Below, one piece after another: positions 35,022 to 42,721 of a DNA stretch of 64,000 bases. Numbering within the stretch: the first letter of the stretch is position 1; each line of letters opens with the position of its first letter. The stretch covers positions 1,488,001 through 1,552,000 of the forward strand of contig NZ_AP023441.1 in assembly GCF_019976755.1 (NCBI RefSeq). Direction: 5' to 3'. The notes below the pieces were generated by a model. The model saw only the letters and a list, made by a program, of their open reading frames with translations. It did not search any database and was not told where the DNA came from. Both the position numbers and the translations under genes were made by a program. The stretch comes from Nostoc sp. MS1 (GTDB lineage: Bacteria > Cyanobacteriota > Cyanobacteriia > Cyanobacteriales > Nostocaceae).

Positions 35022-35276
35022 CTATTGCAGATATTTCTTCAATTGTGCAGCAGCTTGAACAAATAGAGAACGGGTTTCTGGCAACTTTGCTAAACCATTC
35101 AGTAGTCCGAAGTCATGAATTATATCGTTGTACTGCACAGTTGTTACCTCGACCCCAGCTTCATCGAGCTTGCGTCCATAGGCTATGCCCTCGTCTGCAT
35201 TTATATCGCTCTTTGAAACCACAATTCACGCCGGAGGCAAGCCTTTGAGTTGCTCAACCGTCGCCTGTAGGGGTGA
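35022..35276 (-). pseudogene. C-terminal remnant of an alpha/beta hydrolase (esterase/lipase)
   Basis: Only the last 84 codons or so of a hormone-sensitive-lipase-type hydrolase remain. The frame reads SPLQATVEQLKGLPPA, a TGA stop at 35226-35228, then IVVSKSDINADEGIAYGRKLDEAGVEV and IHDFGLLNGLAKLPETRSL. Intact relatives have LPPALVI-type sequence, DEG-x-x-Y, and IHDF with the catalytic His, and Leu where the TGA stands. The nucleophile Ser and oxyanion hole are missing. The 5' end is fused in frame to the chorismate mutase gene. The downstream part could only be made by reinitiation at GTG 35222. It is a clear remnant. Confidence 0.8.
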
Positions 35277-35903
35277 AATTGCAATAGACTGCACTTGCTT
35301 GACAATACCATCTCCCTGAATAATCACCTGGGAACGTGACTTTATTAATTCTTGTATCTGCGGGCAATCTAGAAATTGAGTCAGTTCTGTTAAAGCAAAA
35401 AGAAATTCTGTGTTTAATTTATCTAAAGATGGTCGCAATATCTGGTTTAAGTCTGGCACGTGAGGAAAAGATTTAATTCCTTGCTTTTGCCAGGTTTGAA
35501 AATCAACTGCTTGGATAAGTTTTCCTGCTTCTATTTGTGCTTGAAAAAATGCTGCAACCATATCGGGATCTAGGCTATAGATTGTTGCTTGTTGCCTAGC
35601 CTTTAATAATAACTCTTGTTCACGCTTTCGATCCTCGATAGGAAGTTTATGATTCCATTTCCACCGGGCTACATCATGTGCCATTAGCAATCGCTGCTGG
35701 ATCAATTTTAGTAATTTATCTACACGTAATTGTTGCTCTGTACTTGTGATACATTGAGGATTTTCTGATTGTAACAACCCAAAGTTCTTGGCAGTCAAAT
35801 CTGATTTGAAGCTGCCAGCGACTACTCTACTACTGAAACAAAGCCCTAACAAAATTATCATGATAATTGATTGGACTGCACAAACTGTGCGAGAAGTGGT
35901 CAT
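35226..35903 (-). CDS. secreted chorismate mutase (AroQ gamma class), fused to a hydrolase fragment
   Basis: The 225-residue protein has a signal peptide (QSIIMIILLGLCFSSRVVAG) and an all-helical chorismate mutase domain that converts chorismate to prephenate. The family pattern is RVDKLLKLIQQRLLMAHDVARWKWNHKLPIEDRKREQELLLKAR (residues about 60-104), with the catalytic Arg, Lys and the Asp-Arg-Lys-Arg-Glu block. AAFFQAQIEAGKLIQ follows. The last 16 residues (from SPLQATVEQ) belong to the hydrolase remnant, so the natural C-terminus was replaced by a fusion that happens to end at a TGA. Secreted chorismate mutases have unclear roles; the enzyme domain itself looks intact. Confidence 0.85.
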   Translation of the reverse strand: MTTSRTVCAVQSIIMIILLGLCFSSRVVAGSFKSDLTAKNFGLLQSENPQCITSTEQQLRVDKLLKLIQQRLLMAHDVARWKWNHKLPIEDRKREQELLLKARQQATIYSLDPDMVAAFFQAQIEAGKLIQAVDFQTWQKQGIKSFPHVPDLNQILRPSLDKLNTEFLFALTELTQFLDCPQIQELIKSRSQVIIQGDGIVKQVQSIAISPLQATVEQLKGLPPA

Positions 35904-35975
35904 GTGTTTACTCTTTTAAATTCAAACCGTTCAATAGATTCAGAAATACTCGATCTTGTTTCTGAAAGTCTCTTA

Positions 35976-37001
35976 TCAATTTTTAGGAAGAGACCAGAGT
36001 TTGATGGTTTTGTCGGCACTGCTGCTAGCTATCATGTCTCCATGCGGACTGAAAACTACTGACCGCACGCCTCGCTCATGCCCTATCAAATCCTCCAAGA
36101 GTTTGCCTTCAGGCAACCCCCATAACTTGATAGTGCTATCATTGCTACCACTAGCTAATCTCTTACTATCGGGACTGAAAGCCACTGACCACACAACGCC
36201 TGAATGTCCAATTAGGGAGTGCAACAATTGACCAGTGGGCATTTGCCAGAGTTTGATAGTCCTATCAGCACTGCCACTGGCTAAAGTCCGTCCATCAGGG
36301 CTAAAAGTTACTGAGCGCACGGCTTGTGAATGAGCATTCAGGGTTTTTAAAACAGCACCATCCATGAGCCGCCAAATTTTGAGTGTACCATCCTCATTGC
36401 CACTAGCTAAAGTCTGCCCATCTGGACTAAAAGCAACAGTTCTTACCCACTTTCCATCCGATAACTGATGAACTTGTACGCCAGTCTGTACGTTCCAGAT
36501 GCGGATGGTTGTGTCAGCACTACCACTGGCTAACCACTTTCCGTTAGGGCTGATGGCAACGGCTTCTACATCATCTGTATGGCCATCTAGGGTACGAAGC
36601 AGTTGCCCCGTCTCTAAATTCCAGAGTTTAATCCGGTTATCCCAACTGCCACTAGCGAGTAGCTTGCTATCTGGACTGATGGCAAGGCTTACCACTGCAT
36701 CACCGTGTCCTTGTAGAGTATATAGTAAGGTGTTACTAAGCAGATCCCAAATTTTAATTTTTTTATCGTAACTGCCACTGGCGAGGAAGCGTCCATCAGG
36801 GCTAATTGCGATCGCGTAAACCCAAGTTGAATTTCCTGGGACAGAACGTAAGGGTTGAATGGTTGCAACAGAGGTAGTAGCAACACTAGCGTTTCGGAAG
36901 GAAGACAATAGGCTAGCACAACTGCTACTACCAACCAAGATAGTTAGGGTGCTGATTGCCAATGCTGCTGAAGATTTCCTGGTAATTGGTTTCGATCTCA
37001 T
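35976..37001 (-). CDS. secreted WD40-repeat protein
   Basis: The 341-residue protein has an N-terminal signal sequence (ALAISTLTILVGSSSCASLL) and seven WD40 repeats of about 42 residues. Each carries the pattern xAxSPDGxxLASGSxDxxIKLW (for example AISPDGRFLASGSYDKKIKIW, AFSPDGQTLASGNEDGTLKIW), which closes a seven-bladed propeller. WD40 propellers bind partner proteins and have no catalytic function. The Cys after the hydrophobic stretch resembles a weak lipobox, so a lipoprotein is possible. Start ATG at 37001, 15 codons inside the longer GTG frame; AAGGA lies 10 bases before it. Confidence 0.9.
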   Translation of the reverse strand: MRSKPITRKSSAALAISTLTILVGSSSCASLLSSFRNASVATTSVATIQPLRSVPGNSTWVYAIAISPDGRFLASGSYDKKIKIWDLLSNTLLYTLQGHGDAVVSLAISPDSKLLASGSWDNRIKLWNLETGQLLRTLDGHTDDVEAVAISPNGKWLASGSADTTIRIWNVQTGVQVHQLSDGKWVRTVAFSPDGQTLASGNEDGTLKIWRLMDGAVLKTLNAHSQAVRSVTFSPDGRTLASGSADRTIKLWQMPTGQLLHSLIGHSGVVWSVAFSPDSKRLASGSNDSTIKLWGLPEGKLLEDLIGHERGVRSVVFSPHGDMIASSSADKTIKLWSLPKN

Positions 37002-37078
37002 AACAGGACATTCCTTGTGCGAGTGGGAGAATAATCTGGCTTGCACCCACTGCGTAACGGTGTCGGAGACTAGCGGTA

Positions 37079-37645
37079 CTATAGAGTAATTTTTTCTGTA
37101 ATTTGAGATGAGAACGCTTTTCCTTTCGCTTTTTGTTGTTTATTCCGATGTTCAATCCAGCGTCGCATCAGAAATAAAAGGGTTGTCGTGACAATCCCTA
37201 CTAGCCCAATCGGGGTTAAATAGCTCCAATGCTCTAACATTTTGTCCCAAACGTGCCAAGTGAGCAGGAACATAGCTAAGTAAGTCAGGGTATGTAATCG
37301 CTTCCAATTTTTTTTCAGTCTTTTGACACTCCAGTCATTAGAAGTAATTGCCAATAGGGTAAAAATTATGAAGGTAGATATACCTTGAATATAAATCCAA
37401 TAGGTATTGGGATCTAAAAAATCAAGGTCTCTCTTTTTCACTAAAAGGAAAGCGTGAAGCAAAGCCAAGCAGAAAGCCAGAATACCGATAAGTCGTCGAT
37501 ATTTTAACAGCCATTTGGGAAGGTTCGTTTGTTTAGTTTGAGGAAAAATGATTCTGAGATTCGTGGGCATTAAGGTGAGAATATAAGCTCCTAAAGCTAG
37601 AAATCCCAGGCTGTTTTCTAACGGTGCTGTATCGATTGCTCCCAT
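37079..37645 (-). CDS. ferric-reductase-like (MsrQ/YedZ-type) membrane protein
   Basis: The 188-residue protein has five or six hydrophobic helices: LGFLALGAYILTLMPTNLRII, LIGILAFCLALLHAFLLVKKRD, IYIQGISTFIIFTLLAITS, TLTYLAMFLLTWHVWDKM and LTPIGLVGIVTTTLLFLMRR. Histidines in LALLHAF, KRLHTLTY and TWHVWDK are placed to bind two b-type hemes, as in ferric reductase transmembrane proteins and MsrQ. It would carry electrons across the membrane. A partner reductase (such as MsrP) is not adjacent. ATG at 37645 is preceded by AAGGAGG at a good distance, so the two-codon longer frame is rejected. Confidence 0.85.
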   Translation of the reverse strand: MGAIDTAPLENSLGFLALGAYILTLMPTNLRIIFPQTKQTNLPKWLLKYRRLIGILAFCLALLHAFLLVKKRDLDFLDPNTYWIYIQGISTFIIFTLLAITSNDWSVKRLKKNWKRLHTLTYLAMFLLTWHVWDKMLEHWSYLTPIGLVGIVTTTLLFLMRRWIEHRNKQQKAKGKAFSSQITEKITL

Positions 37646-37888
37646 GACCAATCCTCCTTAATTTTTCAATAAAAACCCTTACAAAAGTAGGTATTTTTTA
37701 TCTGGTCATTTTTTGACGATTCCAGCCGATCTTTACTACATCAGTCCTCTCTTGTTCATACTCTTTTTGTGGCGAAGGTATTGTTATTCAAATGTTTATA
37801 TTTGAGCATTAGCCATGCTGGGATAATCTATCATTTCCACCGATCAAGTGATATCATGTTAGGCAAAATAGTTATAAATTAAATCTCA

Positions 37889-37912
37889 CGCAAAGGCGCA
37901 AAGCCGCAAAGA
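37889..37912. repeat. 8-bp tandem repeat (three units)
   Basis: Three successive 8-base units CGCAAAGG, CGCAAAGC and CGCAAAGA. Runs of CGCAAAG words are common in Nostoc genomes. It lies between the ferric-reductase-like gene and the downstream hydrolase gene. Confidence 0.7.
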
Positions 37913-37935
37913 AGTCAGCAAAGTTTTTATCGTAA

Positions 37936-38820
37936 CTAATTAGACGAACCTGATATGAGAACAGATTGCAGTCGTGATGTGAGAAATTGCTCGATATAGT
38001 TTGCGATCGCATCCCCATCTTCTTCCAAGGCAAAATGTCCGGTATCGAGTAGATGGAAATCAACGTCTTTCAAGTCACGCTGGTAGGGATAAGCACCGTC
38101 AGCAGGAAAGATGTAGTCGTTCTTGCCCCAAACAATCAGGGTAGGGGGTTGATACTGGCGGAAATACTCTTGCCATTGGGGATAGAGTGGTGGATTAGTG
38201 CCATAGCTATATAGAAGTGCCAGTTGAATCTCACCGTTGCCAGGGCGATCTAGGAAATGTTGATCGATAGTCCAAGTATCGGGGCTGATTGCTTCTAGAT
38301 TGCGAACACCATTGGTATATTGCCACTTGGTTGCTTCTAGAGTGACCAGATATTTGAGCTTTTCAGCATTCTCAGGCGATCGCTCTTGCCAGTATGCCTT
38401 AATTGGTTCCCAAAATTTACGTAGACCTTCCTCGTAAGCATTGCCATTTTGAACAATCAGAGATTGCACGCGCTCTGGATATTTAGCAGCAATCCGATAG
38501 CCAATTGGTGCGCCATAATCCATCACATAAAGGCTGTACTTTTTGAGGGCGATCGCGTCAATAAATTTCTCCACAATCTCAGCCAAGCGATCAAACGTGT
38601 AGTCAAATTCATTTACAGTTGGCATCGAACTGTTGCCATAACCCGGATAGTCAGGAGCAACGAGATGGAATTTATCAGCGAGGGCTGGTATGAGATTGCG
38701 GAACATATGAGAGGAAGTTGGAAAGCCGTGCAGTAACAAAATCGTCGGATGATCACGAGAACCAGCTTCACGGTAGAAAATATCTAACCCATCGATCGAA
38801 ACTGTGCGATATGTAGTCAT
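37936..38820 (-). CDS. alpha/beta hydrolase (haloalkane dehalogenase/epoxide hydrolase type)
   Basis: The 294-residue protein is an alpha/beta hydrolase with an aspartate nucleophile: VMDYGAPIG (about residue 100) replaces the usual Ser elbow. The oxyanion motif is LLHGFPTSSHMFRN (about 30-43), the acid is in VWGKNDYIFP and the base in DTGHFALEEDG. Asp nucleophiles are typical of haloalkane dehalogenases and epoxide hydrolases, which form an ester intermediate. The substrate is unknown, and epoxide hydrolysis fits the neighbouring oxidoreductases as well as dehalogenation does. The start is ATG at 38820. Confidence 0.9.
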   Translation of the reverse strand: MTTYRTVSIDGLDIFYREAGSRDHPTILLLHGFPTSSHMFRNLIPALADKFHLVAPDYPGYGNSSMPTVNEFDYTFDRLAEIVEKFIDAIALKKYSLYVMDYGAPIGYRIAAKYPERVQSLIVQNGNAYEEGLRKFWEPIKAYWQERSPENAEKLKYLVTLEATKWQYTNGVRNLEAISPDTWTIDQHFLDRPGNGEIQLALLYSYGTNPPLYPQWQEYFRQYQPPTLIVWGKNDYIFPADGAYPYQRDLKDVDFHLLDTGHFALEEDGDAIANYIEQFLTSRLQSVLISGSSN

Positions 38821-38877
38821 GGGATTACTTTTTGTAAGTTATAAAAGTGACATGATGGAGTTTTACGACAAGTCGAT

Positions 38878-39528
38878 CTATCTCACATCCTGACGATGGA
38901 TCTGCTCTTGAAAGTAGTCCCGCCAGCTTTCGGGTAACGCTTCAAGTTGAGCTGCACGATGCAGTAACTCTGGATTGTTTCGCTCACGAACATAAAGCTG
39001 AGTGATATCAGCAACAGTAATATTGTTGGTATCTCGACTGATCAACTCTAAAGTGTCTCCGACTCCAACTTCGCCCTCTTGCAAAACCCGAAAGTAAAAT
39101 CCGGTGCGACGACTGGCGAGAAATCGTTTCACCATATCTGCTCGCCCAAAGCGAATCCCTAGTTTGTAGCAGGGTAAGCGCGGTTGAGTCACCATTAATT
39201 CCACACTGCCGATTTTGAAGCGATCGCCAATGTTAACTTCCTCTTCTTTAAATCCTGTAACTGTGAAATTTTCCCCAAAAATCCCAAATGTTAACTCTAT
39301 GTCAGGCAATTCGCTTCGCCAGTAATCATAATGCTCAAAAGGATAGACATATACGGCTTTGTCAACTCCGCCATGAACGGTGAGATCCGCTTGGCGATCG
39401 CCATCTAAATTGAGTTCACGCACCATCACTCTCGAATTAACTGGCTCTTTGAAAATTCCAGTGCGGACGGGTTTTCCTTTCCAGGTTACTTCACGTGGAA
39501 GTCCTACATTGACAGAGATGAGTTTCAT
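38878..39528 (-). CDS. MOSC-domain protein (YiiM-like)
   Basis: The 216-residue protein begins KLISVNVGLPREVTWKGKPVRTGIFKEPV and has the MOSC core GDRQADLTVHGGVDKAVYVYPFEHYDYW. The conserved cysteine lies in VTQPRLPCYKLGIRF near residue 120. FLASRRTGFYFRVLQEGEVGVGDTLEL follows. MOSC proteins carry molybdenum-cofactor sulfur chemistry or reduce N-hydroxylated compounds (YiiM: 6-hydroxylaminopurine). The latter is a plausible detoxification role given the oxidoreductase neighbours. Start ATG at 39528, four codons inside the TTG frame. Confidence 0.9.
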   Translation of the reverse strand: MKLISVNVGLPREVTWKGKPVRTGIFKEPVNSRVMVRELNLDGDRQADLTVHGGVDKAVYVYPFEHYDYWRSELPDIELTFGIFGENFTVTGFKEEEVNIGDRFKIGSVELMVTQPRLPCYKLGIRFGRADMVKRFLASRRTGFYFRVLQEGEVGVGDTLELISRDTNNITVADITQLYVRERNNPELLHRAAQLEALPESWRDYFQEQIHRQDVR

Positions 39529-39602
39529 CTTTAGCTTCAAAGTTTTAGATTACATTCAATTACGGCAGCCAACATGGGATATCGAAAAAATGAATGAGTT
39601 GT

Positions 39603-39992
39603 TTATTGGAGTGCTTGATTGATTAAAGGTGTAATGATAGCGATGTTTTTGACCAACTTATCACAAAGAGAGAATCGCTGTTTTAAGTAATCAGGATCGT
39701 TGTAACTCAGCCACACCTTGCCGTCAGCCGCTTCATGAGCCAGTATTTTCAGGGGTAAATCCAGAGCGATCATCGGTTCTGCCACCATGAGCGGTGTTCC
39801 GGCTTCAGGGTTGCCAAATAGCAGTAACTGTGTTGGACGCAGGCTGAGTCCAACTTTTTTGGCTTCAGCTCGTTGATCGATGCGGGCAAAAATGGTGATG
39901 CCTTTTGCCTGAAGGATAGCTTCTAAGCGATCAATGGTTTCGGTTACTGAATATGGGCTTGGCTGACTGATGATGCCGTTATTTGCATTCAT
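39603..39992 (-). CDS. DUF302 protein
   Basis: The 129-residue protein is a single DUF302 domain. Visible are SVTETIDRLEAILQAKGITIFARIDQRAEAKKVGLSLRPTQLLLFGNPEAGTPLM (residues about 14-68), and DLPLKILAHEAADGKVWLSYNDPDYL (about 78-103). It has no signal peptide and no catalytic residue that is known. ATG at 39992 was chosen because GAGGAG lies 9 bases upstream; the longer frame adds 17 residues without support. It sits between MOSC and SDR genes. Confidence 0.9.
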   Translation of the reverse strand: MNANNGIISQPSPYSVTETIDRLEAILQAKGITIFARIDQRAEAKKVGLSLRPTQLLLFGNPEAGTPLMVAEPMIALDLPLKILAHEAADGKVWLSYNDPDYLKQRFSLCDKLVKNIAIITPLINQALQ

Positions 39993-40039
39993 AGCACCGA
40001 ACTCCTCAACGGTTTTGGTGTGGATATTTTTAGGACACT

Positions 40040-40789
40040 TCAAATCTGTGCCATACCGCCATCAACAAACAACTCAATGCCGTTCACAAAGCTGCTATCA
40101 TCGGAAGCGAGAAAGACAACGGCTTTGGCAATCTCATCGGGTTTGCCGACTCGTCCCAGTGGGATGGTGCTGGCTTGGCTGTCCACAAATTCTTGCAACT
40201 GCTGGTCATTCAGCCCCAAATGATCGTAACCAGGAGTCGGAACCACACCAGGGCTAATGGCATTCACGCGGATCTTGCGTTCTTTGAGGTCGAGTATCCA
40301 ATTGCGAGCAAATGATCTCACGGCGGCTTTGGTGGCGCTGTAAACACTGAAAGCTGGTGTACCTTTTATAGAAGTAATCGAAGCATTCAGGATAATAGAA
40401 GCGCCCTCTGGCAACAGTGGCAGTGCCTTTTGTACGGTGAATAGCAAACCTTTGACGTTGACGTTGAATGTTGTGTCAAAGTGTTCCTCAGTGATTGCTC
40501 CAAGTGGGGCAATTTGTCCACTGCCAGCATTAGCAAAGATGATATCAAGGTGTTCTTGCTCTTGCTTAATGGTGGCAAACAGGCGATCAAGGTCTGCCAG
40601 ATTAGAAACATCACTTTGTACAGCCGTAACATTTTTACCAATGGCTTCTACAGCAGCATCCAGTTCAGCTTGGCGACGACCCGTAATGTAGACATAGGCA
40701 CCTTCAGCAACAAACTGTTTGGCTGTGGCAAGACCGAGACCACTATTGCCACCCGTGACAAGGGCGATTTTCCCTTCCAGTTTTCTCAT
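40040..40789 (-). CDS. short-chain dehydrogenase/reductase (SDR)
   Basis: The 249-residue protein is a classical SDR. It shows the cofactor motif TGGNSGLGLATAK (about 12-24), NNAG replaced by FANAGSG (about 86-92), the catalytic Ser in LNASITSIKG (about 138), and Tyr-x-x-x-Lys in YSATKAAVRSF. DRLF and the C-terminal SSFVNGIELFVDGGMAQI are typical. It reduces a carbonyl or oxidises an alcohol with NAD(P)H; the substrate is unknown. AAGGA lies about 8 bases before ATG 40789. It precedes the DUF302 gene by about 47 bases on the same strand. Confidence 0.93.
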   Translation of the reverse strand: MRKLEGKIALVTGGNSGLGLATAKQFVAEGAYVYITGRRQAELDAAVEAIGKNVTAVQSDVSNLADLDRLFATIKQEQEHLDIIFANAGSGQIAPLGAITEEHFDTTFNVNVKGLLFTVQKALPLLPEGASIILNASITSIKGTPAFSVYSATKAAVRSFARNWILDLKERKIRVNAISPGVVPTPGYDHLGLNDQQLQEFVDSQASTIPLGRVGKPDEIAKAVVFLASDDSSFVNGIELFVDGGMAQI

Positions 40790-41171
40790 GATGCTAATCC
40801 TTTGATTGTTGGGTTTAAAGCGGTCAGTTACTAATGGAGAGTGGAGTCAGGAGGAAGAATAGTCAAACAATTTTAGATTTTGGATTGACGATTTTGGATT
40901 GACTGCACCCACAAGGGGATGCAGCTTGGAGATTTTGGATTGACGAAGCAGCGCGATTTGTTCTGCCACGCCACTTCTCTCAAGTCGGGAAACCCGCCCA
41001 CGAGAGTGGCTCCACCAGGGGCAGGGCTTGAACCAAAAATAATCCAAAATCCAAAATTTAAAATCTAAAATCTAAAATTAGTACGGTCAAGTCCGTATTG
41101 GAGAGCTAGAGCGATCATTTTTTGTATCTTAACAAGCGTACCATTCCTTACATCTTTTTTGATTGATCTGC
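40790..41171. repeat. intergenic region with dispersed and tandem repeats
   Basis: About 380 bases hold repeats rather than genes. GATTTTGGATTGAC occurs in tandem at 40876-40889 and 40890-40903 and again at 40931-40944. From 40950 to 41040 lies a palindromic block with TCTGCCACGCCACTTCTCTC and a complementary GAGAGTGGC part (hairpin), and 41040-41085 is a run of AATCCAAAAT/AAATCTAAAA words of the dispersed type also seen near 56640-56760. Confidence 0.6.
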
Positions 41172-41687
41172 TTAATGAGGCTGCTTGAAACTTGAAATTA
41201 GGTCGGTCACTTGACGTTGAGCCTCTGCGCTCAGTGAGTCAAAGTCGTCTAAGAAGAATTGACGTTCTAGCGTTAACTTCCGGGTATTGAGCAACCCTTC
41301 GATCTGCCAACCTTCGTCGCCTTTCGTTACGACGTATAGCGGCAGCGAATCTCGTGACGGTGAAGCTTCAGTTTGTCCAGGCAATATTACCCTGATAACT
41401 ACGAGCATGAGCGCGAGTTGCGAGTTCACAAAGCGAATAAAATCCACCTCACCCTCCAGGCGTGTTCCTTTGACAACTGTGTCGAACGCTTGTTGATGAA
41501 ATGCCGCGATTTCTTTTCGGCCCTTGAGATGCGTACCCTCGAACGTGATGAAATCGGCAGTTTCGCTGAACGGAGCAGCGAAGCCTTCGCCGCTACCTCG
41601 ATTCCAAGCATCAATCATCTGGCGATGGAAAGCACTGATTGCCGACTCGTCAGCAGTAGTGGTGGTTTGAGCTGTTTGTGGATTCAT
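41172..41687 (-). CDS. SnoaL/NTF2-like protein (SgcJ/EcaC type)
   Basis: The 171-residue protein has one NTF2-like domain: AISAFHRQMIDAWNRGSGEGFAAPFSETADFITFEGTHLKGRKEIAAFHQQAFD (residues about 18-71), VDFIRFVNSQLALMLVV, and KGDEGWQIEGLLNTRK near residue 130. The F-x-x-W-N-x-x-D and KGRKEI patterns match the SgcJ/EcaC oxidoreductase group. Members act as small isomerases or binding proteins; no activity can be assigned. ATG 41687 is preceded by AGGAAAA. It is on the same strand as the SDR and GMC genes. Confidence 0.85.
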   Translation of the reverse strand: MNPQTAQTTTTADESAISAFHRQMIDAWNRGSGEGFAAPFSETADFITFEGTHLKGRKEIAAFHQQAFDTVVKGTRLEGEVDFIRFVNSQLALMLVVIRVILPGQTEASPSRDSLPLYVVTKGDEGWQIEGLLNTRKLTLERQFFLDDFDSLSAEAQRQVTDLISSFKQPH

Positions 41688-41760
41688 AGTTTTGAGTTTT
41701 CCTTTTAAGTAATAGACCAGTTTTCAAGCGGCATTGAGGGTGTTTACTGTTACTGCCAGG

Positions 41761-42672
41761 TCAAGCGAGCAGGAGCAACGATTCATTCCAGAGCCGATCG
41801 GCATTGTCTGGGTTCAGGGCGTAGGGGGCAACTCCGCTCATATAGCCGTTCCCGTTGGTGACGAGAGTGGCTTCATTGCAGTCCTCGAAATAGCGTCCGC
41901 CAACGCCCTTGAGTAGCGCAGAGGTTGCCAACAGAACGGAAGTTGCCGCACCCTGCGCTATTGTCTTCTGCCTCTCAGGTGGGGTTCTAAGACCGCCGGT
42001 ATGACGCTGGAGGTTGGTGGCGATCGCTCCTGGCATCAGGGCATTAGCGGTAATACCATCTTTGAACCAGCGTGCAGTAGCACCCACAGCAAAGAGGATG
42101 CTTGCGGTCTTGGACTGTCCATACGCTAACCACGGATCATAAGGACGGAACATGAAGTGAATATCATCGAACACAATGGGCGACATCAGGTGTCCGCTAG
42201 AACTAACCACCACGATACGGGCAGCACCCTCGGCAGCGAGAGCGTCGTGTAGTCCGAGCGCTAGGGCAAAGTGTCCGAGATAGTTTGTGGCAAATTGCAT
42301 CTCCCAGCCTTCGGGTGTGCGCTGTTCAGGCAGTGCCATTACCCCTGCATTATTAACGAGGATGTGCAGTGGCTCACGCCAGGCAGCAATGAACTTGGCA
42401 ATTGAGTTGCGATCGCTTAAATCAAGCGGAGCAACATGAATATTCCGGTTCCCAGTAGTAGCCATAATGTCAGCCGCTACTTGCGCTCCAGCATCGGTAT
42501 TACGCACAGCTAGTGTGACGATCGCTCCAGTTTGAGCCAGTGTCCGCGCCGTTTCTACGCCGATGCCCGATGCGGCTCCCGTAACGATCGCCCGCTTGCC
42601 AGAAAGATCAATTCCTTCTACGACCTCGGCGGCGGTGGAATGTCGTCCGAATGGTGTTGTAATCAGTGCCAT
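41761..42672 (-). CDS. SDR-family oxidoreductase (WWOX/retinol-dehydrogenase-like)
   Basis: The 303-residue protein is an SDR of the longer, retinol-dehydrogenase-like type. It contains DLSGKRAIVTGAASGIGVETARTLA, VNNAGVM (about 105-111), the catalytic Ser in VVVSSSGHLM, and Tyr-x-x-x-Lys in YGQSKTASILF. The C-terminus extends past the usual core with YFEDCNEATLV. It probably oxidises or reduces a hydrophobic alcohol/aldehyde. The start at 42672 was chosen because AAGGA lies 7 bases upstream. It is about 50 bases downstream of the GMC oxidoreductase gene, suggesting a shared transcript. Confidence 0.92.
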   Translation of the reverse strand: MALITTPFGRHSTAAEVVEGIDLSGKRAIVTGAASGIGVETARTLAQTGAIVTLAVRNTDAGAQVAADIMATTGNRNIHVAPLDLSDRNSIAKFIAAWREPLHILVNNAGVMALPEQRTPEGWEMQFATNYLGHFALALGLHDALAAEGAARIVVVSSSGHLMSPIVFDDIHFMFRPYDPWLAYGQSKTASILFAVGATARWFKDGITANALMPGAIATNLQRHTGGLRTPPERQKTIAQGAATSVLLATSALLKGVGGRYFEDCNEATLVTNGNGYMSGVAPYALNPDNADRLWNESLLLLA

Positions 42673-42721
42673 TGTGTATTCCTTCACAGAGGTCGAGTGT
42701 TCTATTTGCCATCGCCCGTTT

